DNA from: an uncultured Clostridia bacterium
GTDB lineage: Bacteria; Bacillota; Clostridia; Christensenellales; Borkfalkiaceae
Direction of reading: 5' to 3'
NCBI GenBank assembly: GCA_937915565.1
Contig: CALDMH010000166.1
Span: forward strand, 1-7,045
DNA: 7,045 nucleotides
Shown here: positions 1 through 5,956 of the stretch, piece after piece
Layout of the letters: each line of letters begins with the position of its first letter
Position numbering within the stretch: the first letter of the stretch is position 1
Program-made: the position numbers and the translations under genes
The notes under the pieces: generated by a model
Told to the model about the DNA's origin: nothing
The model's input: only the letters and a program-made list of their open reading frames with translations
Database searches by the model: none

Positions 1-1
1 G

Positions 2-622
2 CGCATTGCGCCTTACGCTTTGGAAAACGACGCGCCTATCCTTGCGATAAACACGGGAACGGTGGGTTTTTTGAGTAGTTACGAGCAAAAAGACGTTGAT
101 AAGTGTATTGAAAGCATTAAAAATAACTGTTTAAAAATTTCCGAAAGAAGCGTTTTGTGCGTGAAATCGGGGAATAGAGAATACGCTGCGCTGAACGACG
201 CGGTTATTGAACGCGACAGGTCCGTGGAGGGAATGACCATCGTTACGAAACTCGACGTTTCTGTTGACGAACAAACGGTTTACAACCTTTCCGCAGACGG
301 CGTTATCGTTTCGACGCCGACCGGTTCAACGGCTTATTCTTTGTCGGCAGGGGGTGCGATTTTAACGCCCGATTTAAGGTCGTTTATCGTTACACCCATT
401 TGTTCGCACGCGCTCGGGACTCGCCCCGTCGTTTATAACGACGAAAGTGAGCTTGAAGTCAGAGTTTGCTCAAATTCCTGCGATTGCGTTTTAAGCGTTG
501 ACGGAAAACCAGTGGAAAAGCTTGAAAAGAACTCCGTCGTAAGGATTTCAAAAAACGTAAAACATTTAAAAATCGTAGATAATAACGAGAATTTTTATAA
601 AAGAATACATTGTAAACTTTAA
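2..622 (+). CDS. nadK: NAD kinase, C-terminal part (5' end cut by window edge)
   Basis: NAD kinase phosphorylates NAD to NADP in the cytoplasm, using ATP or polyphosphate. The reading frame is open from base 2 to the TAA at 620-622, giving 206 residues. Family proteins are usually about 270-290 residues, so roughly 65-85 N-terminal residues, including the GGDG nucleotide motif, lie outside the window. Visible signatures in order are NTGTVGFL (bases 50-73; the family usually has G-x-LGFL, here Val replaces Leu), an LNDAVIERD segment near 193-219, STPTGSTAY at 311-337 followed by SLSAGG and a TPICSHAL segment, and the late DGK at 500-508. The TTG at base 20 is an internal Leu codon, because the homology (RIAPYALENDAPILAIN) continues through it to the edge. 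argR starts 8 bases after the stop, and the two are almost certainly co-transcribed. In many Bacillota nadK lies in a cluster with argR and recN, as here. The identification is firm. Confidence 0.95.
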   Translation, partial: RIAPYALENDAPILAINTGTVGFLSSYEQKDVDKCIESIKNNCLKISERSVLCVKSGNREYAALNDAVIERDRSVEGMTIVTKLDVSVDEQTVYNLSADGVIVSTPTGSTAYSLSAGGAILTPDLRSFIVTPICSHALGTRPVVYNDESELEVRVCSNSCDCVLSVDGKPVEKLEKNSVVRISKNVKHLKIVDNNENFYKRIHCKL

Positions 623-628
623 GGTGAG
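621..628 (+). promoter_or_regulatory. Ribosome binding site of argR overlapping the nadK stop codon
   Basis: AAGGTGAG lies just before the ATG at 631, and its first two A bases are the last two bases of the nadK TAA stop (620-622). The AAGG core ends 6 bases before the start codon, a normal spacing. This fixes the argR start and suggests translational coupling between nadK and argR. Confidence 0.65.
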
Positions 629-630
629 AT

Positions 631-1083
631 ATGAGTAAGAAAGTTAGGCAAAGCAAAATTATCGAAATAATTTCAACGACGGAAATCGATACGCAGGAAG
701 AGTTGTCGCAAATTCTCAATTCTTCGGGCTTTAACGTAACCCAGGCCACGGTTTCGAGAGATATTAAAGAACTGGGGCTTATAAAAATCAACGGCAAAAA
801 GAGGAAACACAAATATTCCGTCGCTTCTTTTCAGCACGAGGTTACCCACGAAGATAAGTTTCTCAACCTCTTCAAAAACTGCGTTGTGGAAATGGTTCGC
901 GCGCAAAATCTCGTGGTTATAAAAACTCTCGGCGGAAACGGCAATTCCGCAGGCGTAATCGTTGATAAGCTGAAAATAAAAGAGGTTGTCGGCAGCGTTG
1001 CCGGCGACGATACGCTTTTAATCGTGACGCATTCCGATAAGGACGCCGAAATCGTAATCGAAACCCTGAAAAGACTTATTTAA
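631..1083 (+). CDS. argR: Arginine repressor ArgR/AhrC
   Basis: This is an arginine-responsive transcription regulator of 150 residues, the normal family length. Family members form hexamers with L-arginine as corepressor and bind ARG-box operators of arginine biosynthesis and catabolism genes. The N-terminal winged-helix domain is at about residues 1-65, with the hallmark SRDIKELGL at 42-50. The C-terminal oligomerisation and arginine-binding domain is at about 80-150, with the GDD motif (Asp126-Asp127) that contacts arginine in characterised homologues. One oddity is that the loop usually written T-x-PGNA reads TLGGNG here (residues 99-104), losing the Pro and Ala. The rest of the domain is intact, so arginine binding is inferred to remain. 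It lies between nadK and recN (24 bases to recN). This position is conserved in Bacillota, and the protein usually acts on distant genes. I saw no convincing ARG box in the window, and the operon promoter lies upstream of it. Confidence 0.95.
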   Translation: MSKKVRQSKIIEIISTTEIDTQEELSQILNSSGFNVTQATVSRDIKELGLIKINGKKRKHKYSVASFQHEVTHEDKFLNLFKNCVVEMVRAQNLVVIKTLGGNGNSAGVIVDKLKIKEVVGSVAGDDTLLIVTHSDKDAEIVIETLKRLI

Positions 1084-1107
1084 AATTTTTACTGAAATTA
1101 TACTGAA

Positions 1108-2814
1108 ATGATAAAATCCTTGCATTTAAAAAATATCGCGCTTATCGAAGAAGCGGAAATCGATTTCGAGAGCGGACTTAACGTTTTATCCGGTGAAACC
1201 GGTTCGGGAAAATCTGTCATCATAGATTCGATTAACTTCGTTTTAGGAGCTAAATCCGATAAAACTATGATACGTTTCGGGGCAAACGAATGTTTTGCTT
1301 CGGCTGTTTTCGATATTTCCGGTCTTACCGAAGTTAAACGCGTTTTATCCGATTTCGACGTGGAAGATTCGGACGATTTAATCGTTACGAGAAAACTCTC
1401 GCAGGACTCGAAAAGCTCGCTTAAAGTCAACGGCGTGCCGTTCACTCTTTCGATGCTCAAAAACGTGACGTCGCTTTTGGTAGACGTTCACGGGCAAAGC
1501 GAGCATTATTCGTTGCTTAAAGAATCCGAGCAGCTTTCCGTTCTCGATAAATTTGCGGGAAGCGAACTTTCGGAAATTAAGGAATCGTGCGCCGCCGTTT
1601 GCGGTAAACTTAAAAATACGGACGAGCGCTTGAAAACCTTCGGCGGAAGCGAGAGCGAACGCGCGATAAGAGCGGATATTTTAAAGTTTCAAATCGAGGA
1701 AATCGAGAGCGCGGATATAAAAGAAGGGGAAGAAAACGAACTTTTAACACAAAGAAAGAAAATTCAAAGCGCGGAAAAACTTTCCGAGGCGTTTTCTACG
1801 GTTCAAAACTCCTTAAATTCCGAGAATTGCGCGATTGATTTTGTCAACGCCGCAATAAGGGGTTTATCTCCCGTTACGGGGCTCGACGACGAATATCTCA
1901 ATCTTTACGAAAGGCTTAAATCCGTTTCGGAGGAATTGGGCGATATTTCCGCAACTGTCGAGAGTTTGGCCGACGACGTAGATATTGACGCCGAAACGGC
2001 CGATAAGGTCGAAGAAAGGCTCGATAAAATCAAAACGCTTAAAAGAAAATACGGAGCGGATGAGAAAGCTGTACTCGATTTCTTGGAAAACGCCCGCGAG
2101 GAATACTCGAAACTCGTCGATTTCGACGCGGAATACGCAAAACTCACCGAAGAAAAAAACGGATATTTGAAGGAACTTAACGGATATTACGCTAAAATGT
2201 CCGAAATCCGTAAATCGGCGGCAAAAAAGTTGATTTCGGGAATCACCGGCGAACTTAAAGAATTGGGAATGAAAAACGCGACCTTCGATATTAACTTCGC
2301 GCCATTGAAAAAAGCAGACGAAGGGCAGTACGGGACTAACGGCGGCGACAGCGTGGAGTTTCTTTTCTCGGCGAACCTCGGCGAGCCTGTGAAGCCTATG
2401 TCGAAGATTATCAGTGGCGGCGAAATGAGCAGGTTTATGCTTTCTTTAAAAACGGTAATTTCTTCCTATCACGAAATTTCGACTTATATTTTCGATGAAA
2501 TCGACGCCGGCATAAGCGGAAAAACGGCTGAAACGGTTGCCGAAAAATTTGCGAAAATATCGAAAAACGTTCAGGTTATAGCGATTTCGCATTTGCCGCA
2601 AATCGTTTCTTTTGCGGACTGTTCGTTTAAAATATCCAAACGCTCGTCGGACGATAAAACCTTTACGGTTATCGAAAAACTCGACGAAAAGCTTAAAACC
2701 GAAGAAGTCGTAAGGCTTATCGGCGGAGATATGAACAGCGTTTCGGCTGTCACGCACGCGCGCGAGATTATAAAAAGAGCCGATGATTATAAAAAAAGTT
2801 TAAATCCCGATTAA
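1108..2814 (+). CDS. recN: DNA repair protein RecN
   Basis: RecN is an SMC-like ATPase recruited early to DNA double-strand breaks, where it promotes end joining and recombination. The 568 residues match the family length (about 550-580). Walker A GETGSGKS is at residues 29-36 and is followed by IIDSINFVLG. The VHGQSEHYSLL segment near 127-137 is typical of RecN. A long, charged heptad-rich stretch at about 150-350 should form the antiparallel coiled coil. The C-terminal ATPase half has the ABC signature SGGEMSR (436-442), Walker B YIFDEID (Asp463-Glu464) and the switch histidine in AISHLPQ (His495). All catalytic motifs are present. The start is the ATG at 1108, since an in-frame TGA at 1093 excludes upstream starts. 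No Shine-Dalgarno sequence precedes it; the leader is an AT-rich near-repeat of ACTGAAAT. Co-transcription with nadK and argR is inferred. The stop codon lies in the loop of the downstream terminator. Confidence 0.97.
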   Translation: MIKSLHLKNIALIEEAEIDFESGLNVLSGETGSGKSVIIDSINFVLGAKSDKTMIRFGANECFASAVFDISGLTEVKRVLSDFDVEDSDDLIVTRKLSQDSKSSLKVNGVPFTLSMLKNVTSLLVDVHGQSEHYSLLKESEQLSVLDKFAGSELSEIKESCAAVCGKLKNTDERLKTFGGSESERAIRADILKFQIEEIESADIKEGEENELLTQRKKIQSAEKLSEAFSTVQNSLNSENCAIDFVNAAIRGLSPVTGLDDEYLNLYERLKSVSEELGDISATVESLADDVDIDAETADKVEERLDKIKTLKRKYGADEKAVLDFLENAREEYSKLVDFDAEYAKLTEEKNGYLKELNGYYAKMSEIRKSAAKKLISGITGELKELGMKNATFDINFAPLKKADEGQYGTNGGDSVEFLFSANLGEPVKPMSKIISGGEMSRFMLSLKTVISSYHEISTYIFDEIDAGISGKTAETVAEKFAKISKNVQVIAISHLPQIVSFADCSFKISKRSSDDKTFTVIEKLDEKLKTEEVVRLIGGDMNSVSAVTHAREIIKRADDYKKSLNPD

Positions 2815-2834
2815 AGTCGGGATTTTTTATTTTT
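2802..2834 (+). terminator. Intrinsic terminator of the nadK-argR-recN operon
   Basis: AAATCCCGA (2802-2810) pairs perfectly with TCGGGATTT (2817-2825), a 9-bp stem with a 6-base loop. A further U-G pair (2811 with 2816) is possible. The T-rich tail runs to 2834, with T runs at 2823-2828 and 2830-2834. The recN stop codon TAA (2812-2814) sits in the loop, and the 5' arm codes for the last residues of RecN. The hairpin, the tail and the position at the end of a gene all agree. Confidence 0.9.
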
Positions 2835-2835
2835 C

Positions 2836-2865
2836 CGTATAAACGTTTATTTTGAGCGCATACTT
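2836..2865 (+). promoter_or_regulatory. Candidate sigma-G-type promoter of spoIVB
   Basis: CGTATA (2836-2841) and CATACTT (2859-2865) are separated by 17 bases. The classical Bacillus sigma-G consensus is TGAATA, 17-18 bases, CATACTA. The -10 matches at 6 of 7 positions and the -35 at 4 of 6. Expression of spoIVB in the forespore under sigma-G (with some sigma-F) is established in B. subtilis. The box starts immediately after the recN terminator tail. It would give a leader of roughly 120 bases. The same GNATA-N17-CATACTT arrangement precedes dacF, which raises confidence, but no expression data are available here. Confidence 0.45.
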
Positions 2866-2903
2866 CCTTTTGTGACGGGCAAAAAGAGATAGGTTTAAGC
2901 TGT

Positions 2904-2926
2904 TAAAAATTTACGGTAAAAATTTA
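2904..2926 (+). repeat. Tandem 10-bp direct repeat in the spoIVB leader
   Basis: TAAAAATTTA occurs twice, at 2904-2913 and 2917-2926, separated by CGG (period 13). The second copy is also part of a possible leader hairpin in which 2886-2896 pairs with 2920-2930 (11 pairs, two of them G-U). It could be an operator or a leader RNA element. The sequence is AT-rich, so chance cannot be excluded, and I recognise no known binding site. Confidence 0.4.
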
Positions 2927-2993
2927 TCTCGGATAGCCGCAAAAATATGTCCGATGAATTTTCTGACACGTTTTTAGCGACTGAGGAGAGAAA

Positions 2994-3992
2994 ATGCGGA
3001 AAAAATTCAGATTTATACTTGCAATGGTTTTATCGCTGACCTTGGCTATGACTTTTAACGCAGGCAGGGCGTCGGCGGAAACGGGGAGCGATTTTTTATA
3101 TCTGGGCGGAATTCCTGCGGGGTTTACGCTTAAAACGAAAGGCGTAACCGTTATCGGACTGAGCGACATCGTAACCGAAGAGGGAATATTTTCTCCTGCC
3201 AAGAACGCCGACGTTAAAATCGGGGACGTTATTCTTTCTATAAACGGAAAAGAGGTGAACGGCTCGAAATCAATCGGCGCGGTGCTGAAAAAGGACGGCG
3301 GTTCGCCCGTTAAAATCGAAATAGACAGAGACGGGGAATTACTCGTTAAATACGTTCAGCCGAAAAAAGACAGCGAAGGAAATTATAAACTCGGTTTTTT
3401 TTTAAGAGACGACCTTAACGGAATAGGCACTATAACTTATTTTTCCGAAAACGGCGATTTTGCCGCGTTAGGACATCCCGTATCGGATGATGACGGCAAA
3501 ATAGTCGATATGAGCTCGGGAAAAGCTTATTTATGCTCGATTATAAACGTAGTAAAAGGCGAACGTGGAAAAGCGGGTGAACTTAAAGGTATTTTTATAG
3601 AAGATAAGCCGCTCGGTTCGCTATCCGAAAACAGACAAACGGGATTATACGGCAAAGCGGACGGGAAGTTCGATTACAAAGAATTGCCGAAAACCGAAGT
3701 CGGCGAGGCTGTGATGGGAAAAGCGACCGTCACCACTTGCATCGACGGAGTTACGCCGAAGGAATACCAGATAAGTATCGTAAAAATAGAGAAGAACAAT
3801 AAGGAAAACAAGAATTTCGTTATAAAAATACTCGATAAAGAGCTTTTATCGGTTACGAACGGGATTTTGCAGGGTATGAGCGGGAGTCCTATCGTGCAAG
3901 GCGGAAAAATAGTCGGCGCGGTTACTCACGTTTTTATCAACGACCCTTCCCGAGGATTCGGAATATCTATCGACAAAATGCTCGAAAAATAG
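2994..3992 (+). CDS. spoIVB: SpoIVB serine peptidase (stage IV sporulation protein B, family S55)
   Basis: SpoIVB is made in the forespore and secreted into the space between the two sporangial membranes. In B. subtilis it cleaves SpoIVFA, which releases SpoIVFB to process pro-sigma-K. The 332 residues start with a Sec-type signal (MRKKFRF, hydrophobic stretch 8-22, possible cleavage after ASA at residue 28). A PDZ domain lies at about 52-122 (GIFSPAKNADVKIGDVILSI). The S55 peptidase domain runs from about 133 to the end. By alignment to B. subtilis His236/Asp363/Ser378, the triad is His161 (ALGHPVSD), Asp281 and Ser296 (GMSGSP), so the enzyme should be active. It is about 90 residues shorter than the 426-residue B. 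subtilis protein, mainly before the PDZ domain. The SD GAGGAG (2983-2988) is 5 bases before the ATG and fixes the start. Its partners SpoIVFA/FB are not in the window, and the usual downstream neighbour spo0A is absent. Confidence 0.95.
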   Translation: MRKKFRFILAMVLSLTLAMTFNAGRASAETGSDFLYLGGIPAGFTLKTKGVTVIGLSDIVTEEGIFSPAKNADVKIGDVILSINGKEVNGSKSIGAVLKKDGGSPVKIEIDRDGELLVKYVQPKKDSEGNYKLGFFLRDDLNGIGTITYFSENGDFAALGHPVSDDDGKIVDMSSGKAYLCSIINVVKGERGKAGELKGIFIEDKPLGSLSENRQTGLYGKADGKFDYKELPKTEVGEAVMGKATVTTCIDGVTPKEYQISIVKIEKNNKENKNFVIKILDKELLSVTNGILQGMSGSPIVQGGKIVGAVTHVFINDPSRGFGISIDKMLEK

Positions 3993-4020
3993 TATTTTAA
4001 ATATATCAAACTCATAGACT
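3992..4020 (+). promoter_or_regulatory. Candidate sigma-E-type promoter of the spoIIM-like gene
   Basis: GTATTTT (3992-3998) and CATAGACT (4013-4020) are 14 bases apart. The Bacillus sigma-E consensus is KMATATT, 14-15 bases, CATACAHT, so the -10 matches at 7 of 8 positions and the -35 at 5 of 7. SpoIIM is a mother-cell sigma-E gene in B. subtilis. The -10 lies in the 5' arm of the spoIVB terminator, so RNA started near 4027 would carry only the 3' arm and could not form the hairpin. A perfect sigma-A-like TATAAT is also present at 4021-4026, but with a poor -35 (TAAATA, 3998-4003). Sequence match only. Confidence 0.35.
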
Positions 4021-4044
4021 TATAATAAGTCTATGGGTTTTTTT
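4008..4044 (+). terminator. Intrinsic terminator downstream of spoIVB
   Basis: The arm AAACTCATAGACTTA (4008-4022) pairs with TAAGTCTATGGGTTT (4026-4040): 15 base pairs with one G-U and a 3-base loop TAA. It is followed by an uninterrupted T run, 4038-4044. It begins 16 bases after the spoIVB stop. The possible ATG start of the next gene at 4033 lies inside the 3' arm, and the alternative ATG at 4045 directly follows the T run. This insulates spoIVB transcription from the downstream gene. Confidence 0.92.
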
Positions 4045-4626
4045 ATGTCTGTTTTTAACGAAAAAATTAAGATTGTAAAATGTAGTCTTAAACTTATTGC
4101 TTTTTTGGCTCTCGCTTATCTCGTCGGGTTTTTCATCGGCTTGTTTTTCAAAGGTTGTTACGTCGGTTCGCCGTCGGATAGCGGAGTTTGCGAATATTAC
4201 ATATGTATTTTTGACGTAAATACAAGCGTTTTTTCTATTTTTTTCAAACGTTTTTTTGCTTGCCTCGGCGTGTATATAGTTATTTTCTTGCTTGGATTAA
4301 ATGGTTTTTCCGTTTATTTTTCGGCAATAATACTTTTTTATAGGGGATTGATTCTCGGAAGCGTGGCTTCGGTTTTCTTCTGCTTTTACGGCATTCCGGG
4401 GATTGTCGTTTACGTTTTTCTCGTAATAATTCAAAACGTAATAATTTCAGCTGGAATGATATTGATAGCCGTTTTAAACGCCTACTATTCGGATAAACCG
4501 TTTAATTGCAAAATTCACGAGCTAATAACGAACGTTTTGGCTTCACTCGGCGTATGCTTCATCGGATTTTTGTACGAATTGATTTTCCTTACGTTTATAT
4601 TGCGCCCGATTACGCTTTGGTTTTGA
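4033..4626 (+). CDS. spoIIM: SpoIIM-like five-helix membrane protein (stage II sporulation protein M)
   Basis: SpoIIM works with SpoIID and SpoIIP in the complex that remodels peptidoglycan during engulfment. The 197 residues are close to the family length (about 200-215). They are strongly hydrophobic, with predicted membrane segments at about 20-40, 72-90, 92-117, 121-150 and 167-190. Family-like segments are LLGLN (86-90), FYRGLILG (102-109), GIPGIVVYVFLVIIQN (120-135, compare the family pattern G-x-x-G...LPQN) and a C-terminal GFLYEL...RPI. The match is by pattern and context, and the usual P before QN is Ile here. The start is uncertain: ATG 4033 lies in a terminator arm, ATG 4045 would give 193 residues, and neither has a Shine-Dalgarno sequence. 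A leaderless or near-leaderless message is possible. The flanking sporulation genes spoIVB and dacF support the call. The alternative is an unrelated multi-pass protein of the same SpoIIM/DUF95 superfamily. Confidence 0.7.
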   Translation: MGFFMSVFNEKIKIVKCSLKLIAFLALAYLVGFFIGLFFKGCYVGSPSDSGVCEYYICIFDVNTSVFSIFFKRFFACLGVYIVIFLLGLNGFSVYFSAIILFYRGLILGSVASVFFCFYGIPGIVVYVFLVIIQNVIISAGMILIAVLNAYYSDKPFNCKIHELITNVLASLGVCFIGFLYELIFLTFILRPITLWF

Positions 4627-4653
4627 ATAATAGTCCGATTTTTAAGCATACTT
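4624..4653 (+). promoter_or_regulatory. Candidate sigma-G-type promoter of dacF
   Basis: TGAATA (4624-4629) is identical to the classical sigma-G -35. It is followed 17 bases later by CATACTT (4647-4653), which matches CATACTA at 6 of 7 positions. The TGA of the -35 is also the stop codon of the spoIIM-like gene. B. subtilis dacF is forespore-expressed (sigma-F, and sigma-G). The -10 is identical to that upstream of spoIVB and the spacing is the same. The implied leader is about 105 bases. Confidence 0.55.
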
Positions 4654-4719
4654 ATATCGAATTGTCAGTCGGGAATAAAACGAATTTTGCCTAAAACACC
4701 GCAATTACTCAAAAAACCC

Positions 4720-4742
4720 CGTTTAATAAGGGTTCGTTTAAT
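4720..4742 (+). repeat. Short direct repeat and palindrome in the dacF leader
   Basis: CGTTTAAT occurs at 4720-4727 and 4735-4742 (period 15). An 8-bp palindrome TCGGCCGA follows at 4745-4752, ending three bases before the SD. AACCC (4715-4719) can pair with GGGTT (4729-4733), overlapping the first copy. These could be regulatory, but they are short and I recognise no known site. Confidence 0.3.
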
Positions 4743-4766
4743 TCTCGGCCGACGTAAGGAGTCGAT

Positions 4767-5915
4767 ATGAAAAAATTATTATCTTTTTTGATTGCGTTGA
4801 CGCTTTTTGCCGCAATTATTCCGGCAAAATATTTAAGCGCGTATGCAAATCCGGACAAGGAATATAAAACGAGTTCGATTTACTTAACCGAAACGGGTTC
4901 GGGACAAGTTTTATTCGCTAAAAACGAAAATGAAAGACGAACGATAGCGAGTATGACTAAAATTATGCTTTTAAACCTGTGTTTTGAAGCCGTCGAAAGA
5001 GGAGAGCTCGATTTAAACGAAGAAATAACCGTATCCAAAAACGCAAGCGGAATGGGCGGCTCGCAGGTTTTTCTTGAAGAAAACGGCAAATATAAGGTTG
5101 AAAACCTAATTAAAAGCATAATAATAGCGTCTGCGAACGACGCGTCCGTTGCGATGGCTGAAAGGCTTTTCGGGAGCGAAAGCGAATGTGTTTCGGCAAT
5201 GAATTCAAAATGCGCAGAATGGAAGCTTGAAAATACTTTATTTTCCAACTGCACAGGTCTTCCGAAGCCTACGCAATATTCGTCGGCGAAAGACGTTGCC
5301 GTTATAATTGGAAATCTTATACGACATAAGGATTACTTCAAATATTCCAAAATATGGACGGACGAGATAGAGCATAAAGCTGGAAGAAAAACCGGCTTGA
5401 CAAACACGAACAAGTTGATTAGATTTTATGACGGTTGCGACGGAGGAAAGACGGGTTACACTTTGGATTCCGGATTTTGCCTTGCCGCTACGGCAAAAAG
5501 GGGGGCTTTGAGACTTATCGCCGTGGCGATAAATTCCCCCGATTCAAAAACGAGATTTGCCGAGGTTTCCTCGCTTTTTAATTATGGATTTGATAATTTC
5601 ACGTCAAAAAACGTCGTCGACTGCACCAAACCGCTTAATTTGGAAGTAAAAGTGGATAAAGGGAAAAAAGGCACATTAAAAATAATACCGGATACCGACG
5701 TTTATATCTTTTCAGAAAGAAATAAAAAGGAAAACGTCACGATTGATTTCAGGCCCGAAAAAGTCGTTGCGCCGGTTGAGAAAGGCGAAAAGGTCGGCGA
5801 ACTTATCGTTTACAGAGATAACGTCGAATATAAAAGAGTAGACGTAAAAGCGTTTGAAAGTATATCGAAAAAAACTTATTTCGAGTACGTTAAAAACATC
5901 GGAGAAAAATGGTAA
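4767..5915 (+). CDS. dacF: D-alanyl-D-alanine carboxypeptidase, DacF/PBP5 family (peptidase S11)
   Basis: This is a penicillin-binding DD-carboxypeptidase that removes the terminal D-Ala of peptidoglycan stem peptides. DacF homologues act in the forespore, where they limit cross-linking of spore peptidoglycan. The 382 residues compare with 389 in B. subtilis DacF. A signal peptide (hydrophobic 4-20, likely cleavage after SAYA at residue 27) precedes the catalytic domain, which carries all three motifs: SMTK (62-65, Ser62 nucleophile), SAN (122-124, where SGN is usual) and KTG (228-230). The C-terminal PBP5-type beta domain is at about 282-370. No obvious hydrophobic C-terminal anchor is seen. 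The SD TAAGGAG (4755-4761) lies 5 bases before the ATG and fixes the start. It is separated from the spoIIM-like gene by 140 bases with a sigma-G-like promoter. In Bacillus dacF precedes the spoIIA operon; here the convergent hflX follows instead. A vegetative DacA/DacB role cannot be excluded from sequence alone. Confidence 0.93.
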   Translation: MKKLLSFLIALTLFAAIIPAKYLSAYANPDKEYKTSSIYLTETGSGQVLFAKNENERRTIASMTKIMLLNLCFEAVERGELDLNEEITVSKNASGMGGSQVFLEENGKYKVENLIKSIIIASANDASVAMAERLFGSESECVSAMNSKCAEWKLENTLFSNCTGLPKPTQYSSAKDVAVIIGNLIRHKDYFKYSKIWTDEIEHKAGRKTGLTNTNKLIRFYDGCDGGKTGYTLDSGFCLAATAKRGALRLIAVAINSPDSKTRFAEVSSLFNYGFDNFTSKNVVDCTKPLNLEVKVDKGKKGTLKIIPDTDVYIFSERNKKENVTIDFRPEKVVAPVEKGEKVGELIVYRDNVEYKRVDVKAFESISKKTYFEYVKNIGEKW

Positions 5916-5926
5916 AATAGTAAAAG

Positions 5927-5956
5927 AAAGCGAAGAGTTAATTCTCTTCGCTTTTT
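5927..5956. terminator. Bidirectional terminator between dacF and hflX
   Basis: AAAGCGAAGAG (5927-5937) pairs perfectly with CTCTTCGCTTT (5944-5954): an 11-bp stem with a 6-base loop TTAATT. On the plus strand a T run at 5952-5956 follows. On the minus strand the hairpin is followed by CTTTTACTATTTTACC, also T-rich. The hflX stop codon (complement of TTA, 5938-5940) lies in the loop. It begins 11 bases after the dacF stop and serves both convergent genes. Confidence 0.9.

Noticed and set aside
20..22. TTG as the start of nadK
   Set aside because: Family homology continues upstream to the window edge and the core GGDG motif would be missing, so this Leu codon is internal.
459..812. Minus-strand ORF of 117 codons across the nadK-argR junction
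   Set aside because: It is antisense to two clearly conserved genes and has no recognisable domain or RBS.
2904..2926. The TAAAAATTTA repeats as ArgR operators (ARG boxes)
   Set aside because: They lack the TGAAT/ATTCA half-site pattern, and spoIVB is not an arginine gene.
4506..4694. Plus-strand ORF of 62 codons overlapping the end of the spoIIM-like gene
   Set aside because: It overlaps the better-supported gene in another frame and has no clear SD or homology.
4711..4742. Possible terminator after the spoIIM-like gene
   Set aside because: AACCC/GGGTT gives only 5 pairs with a 9-base loop and no T run on the plus strand. The A run before it would serve only a minus-strand gene, and there is none here.
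4880..5254. Minus-strand ORF of 124 codons inside dacF
   Set aside because: It is opposite the SxxK and SxN motifs of dacF and is serine/leucine-rich as expected for a shadow frame.
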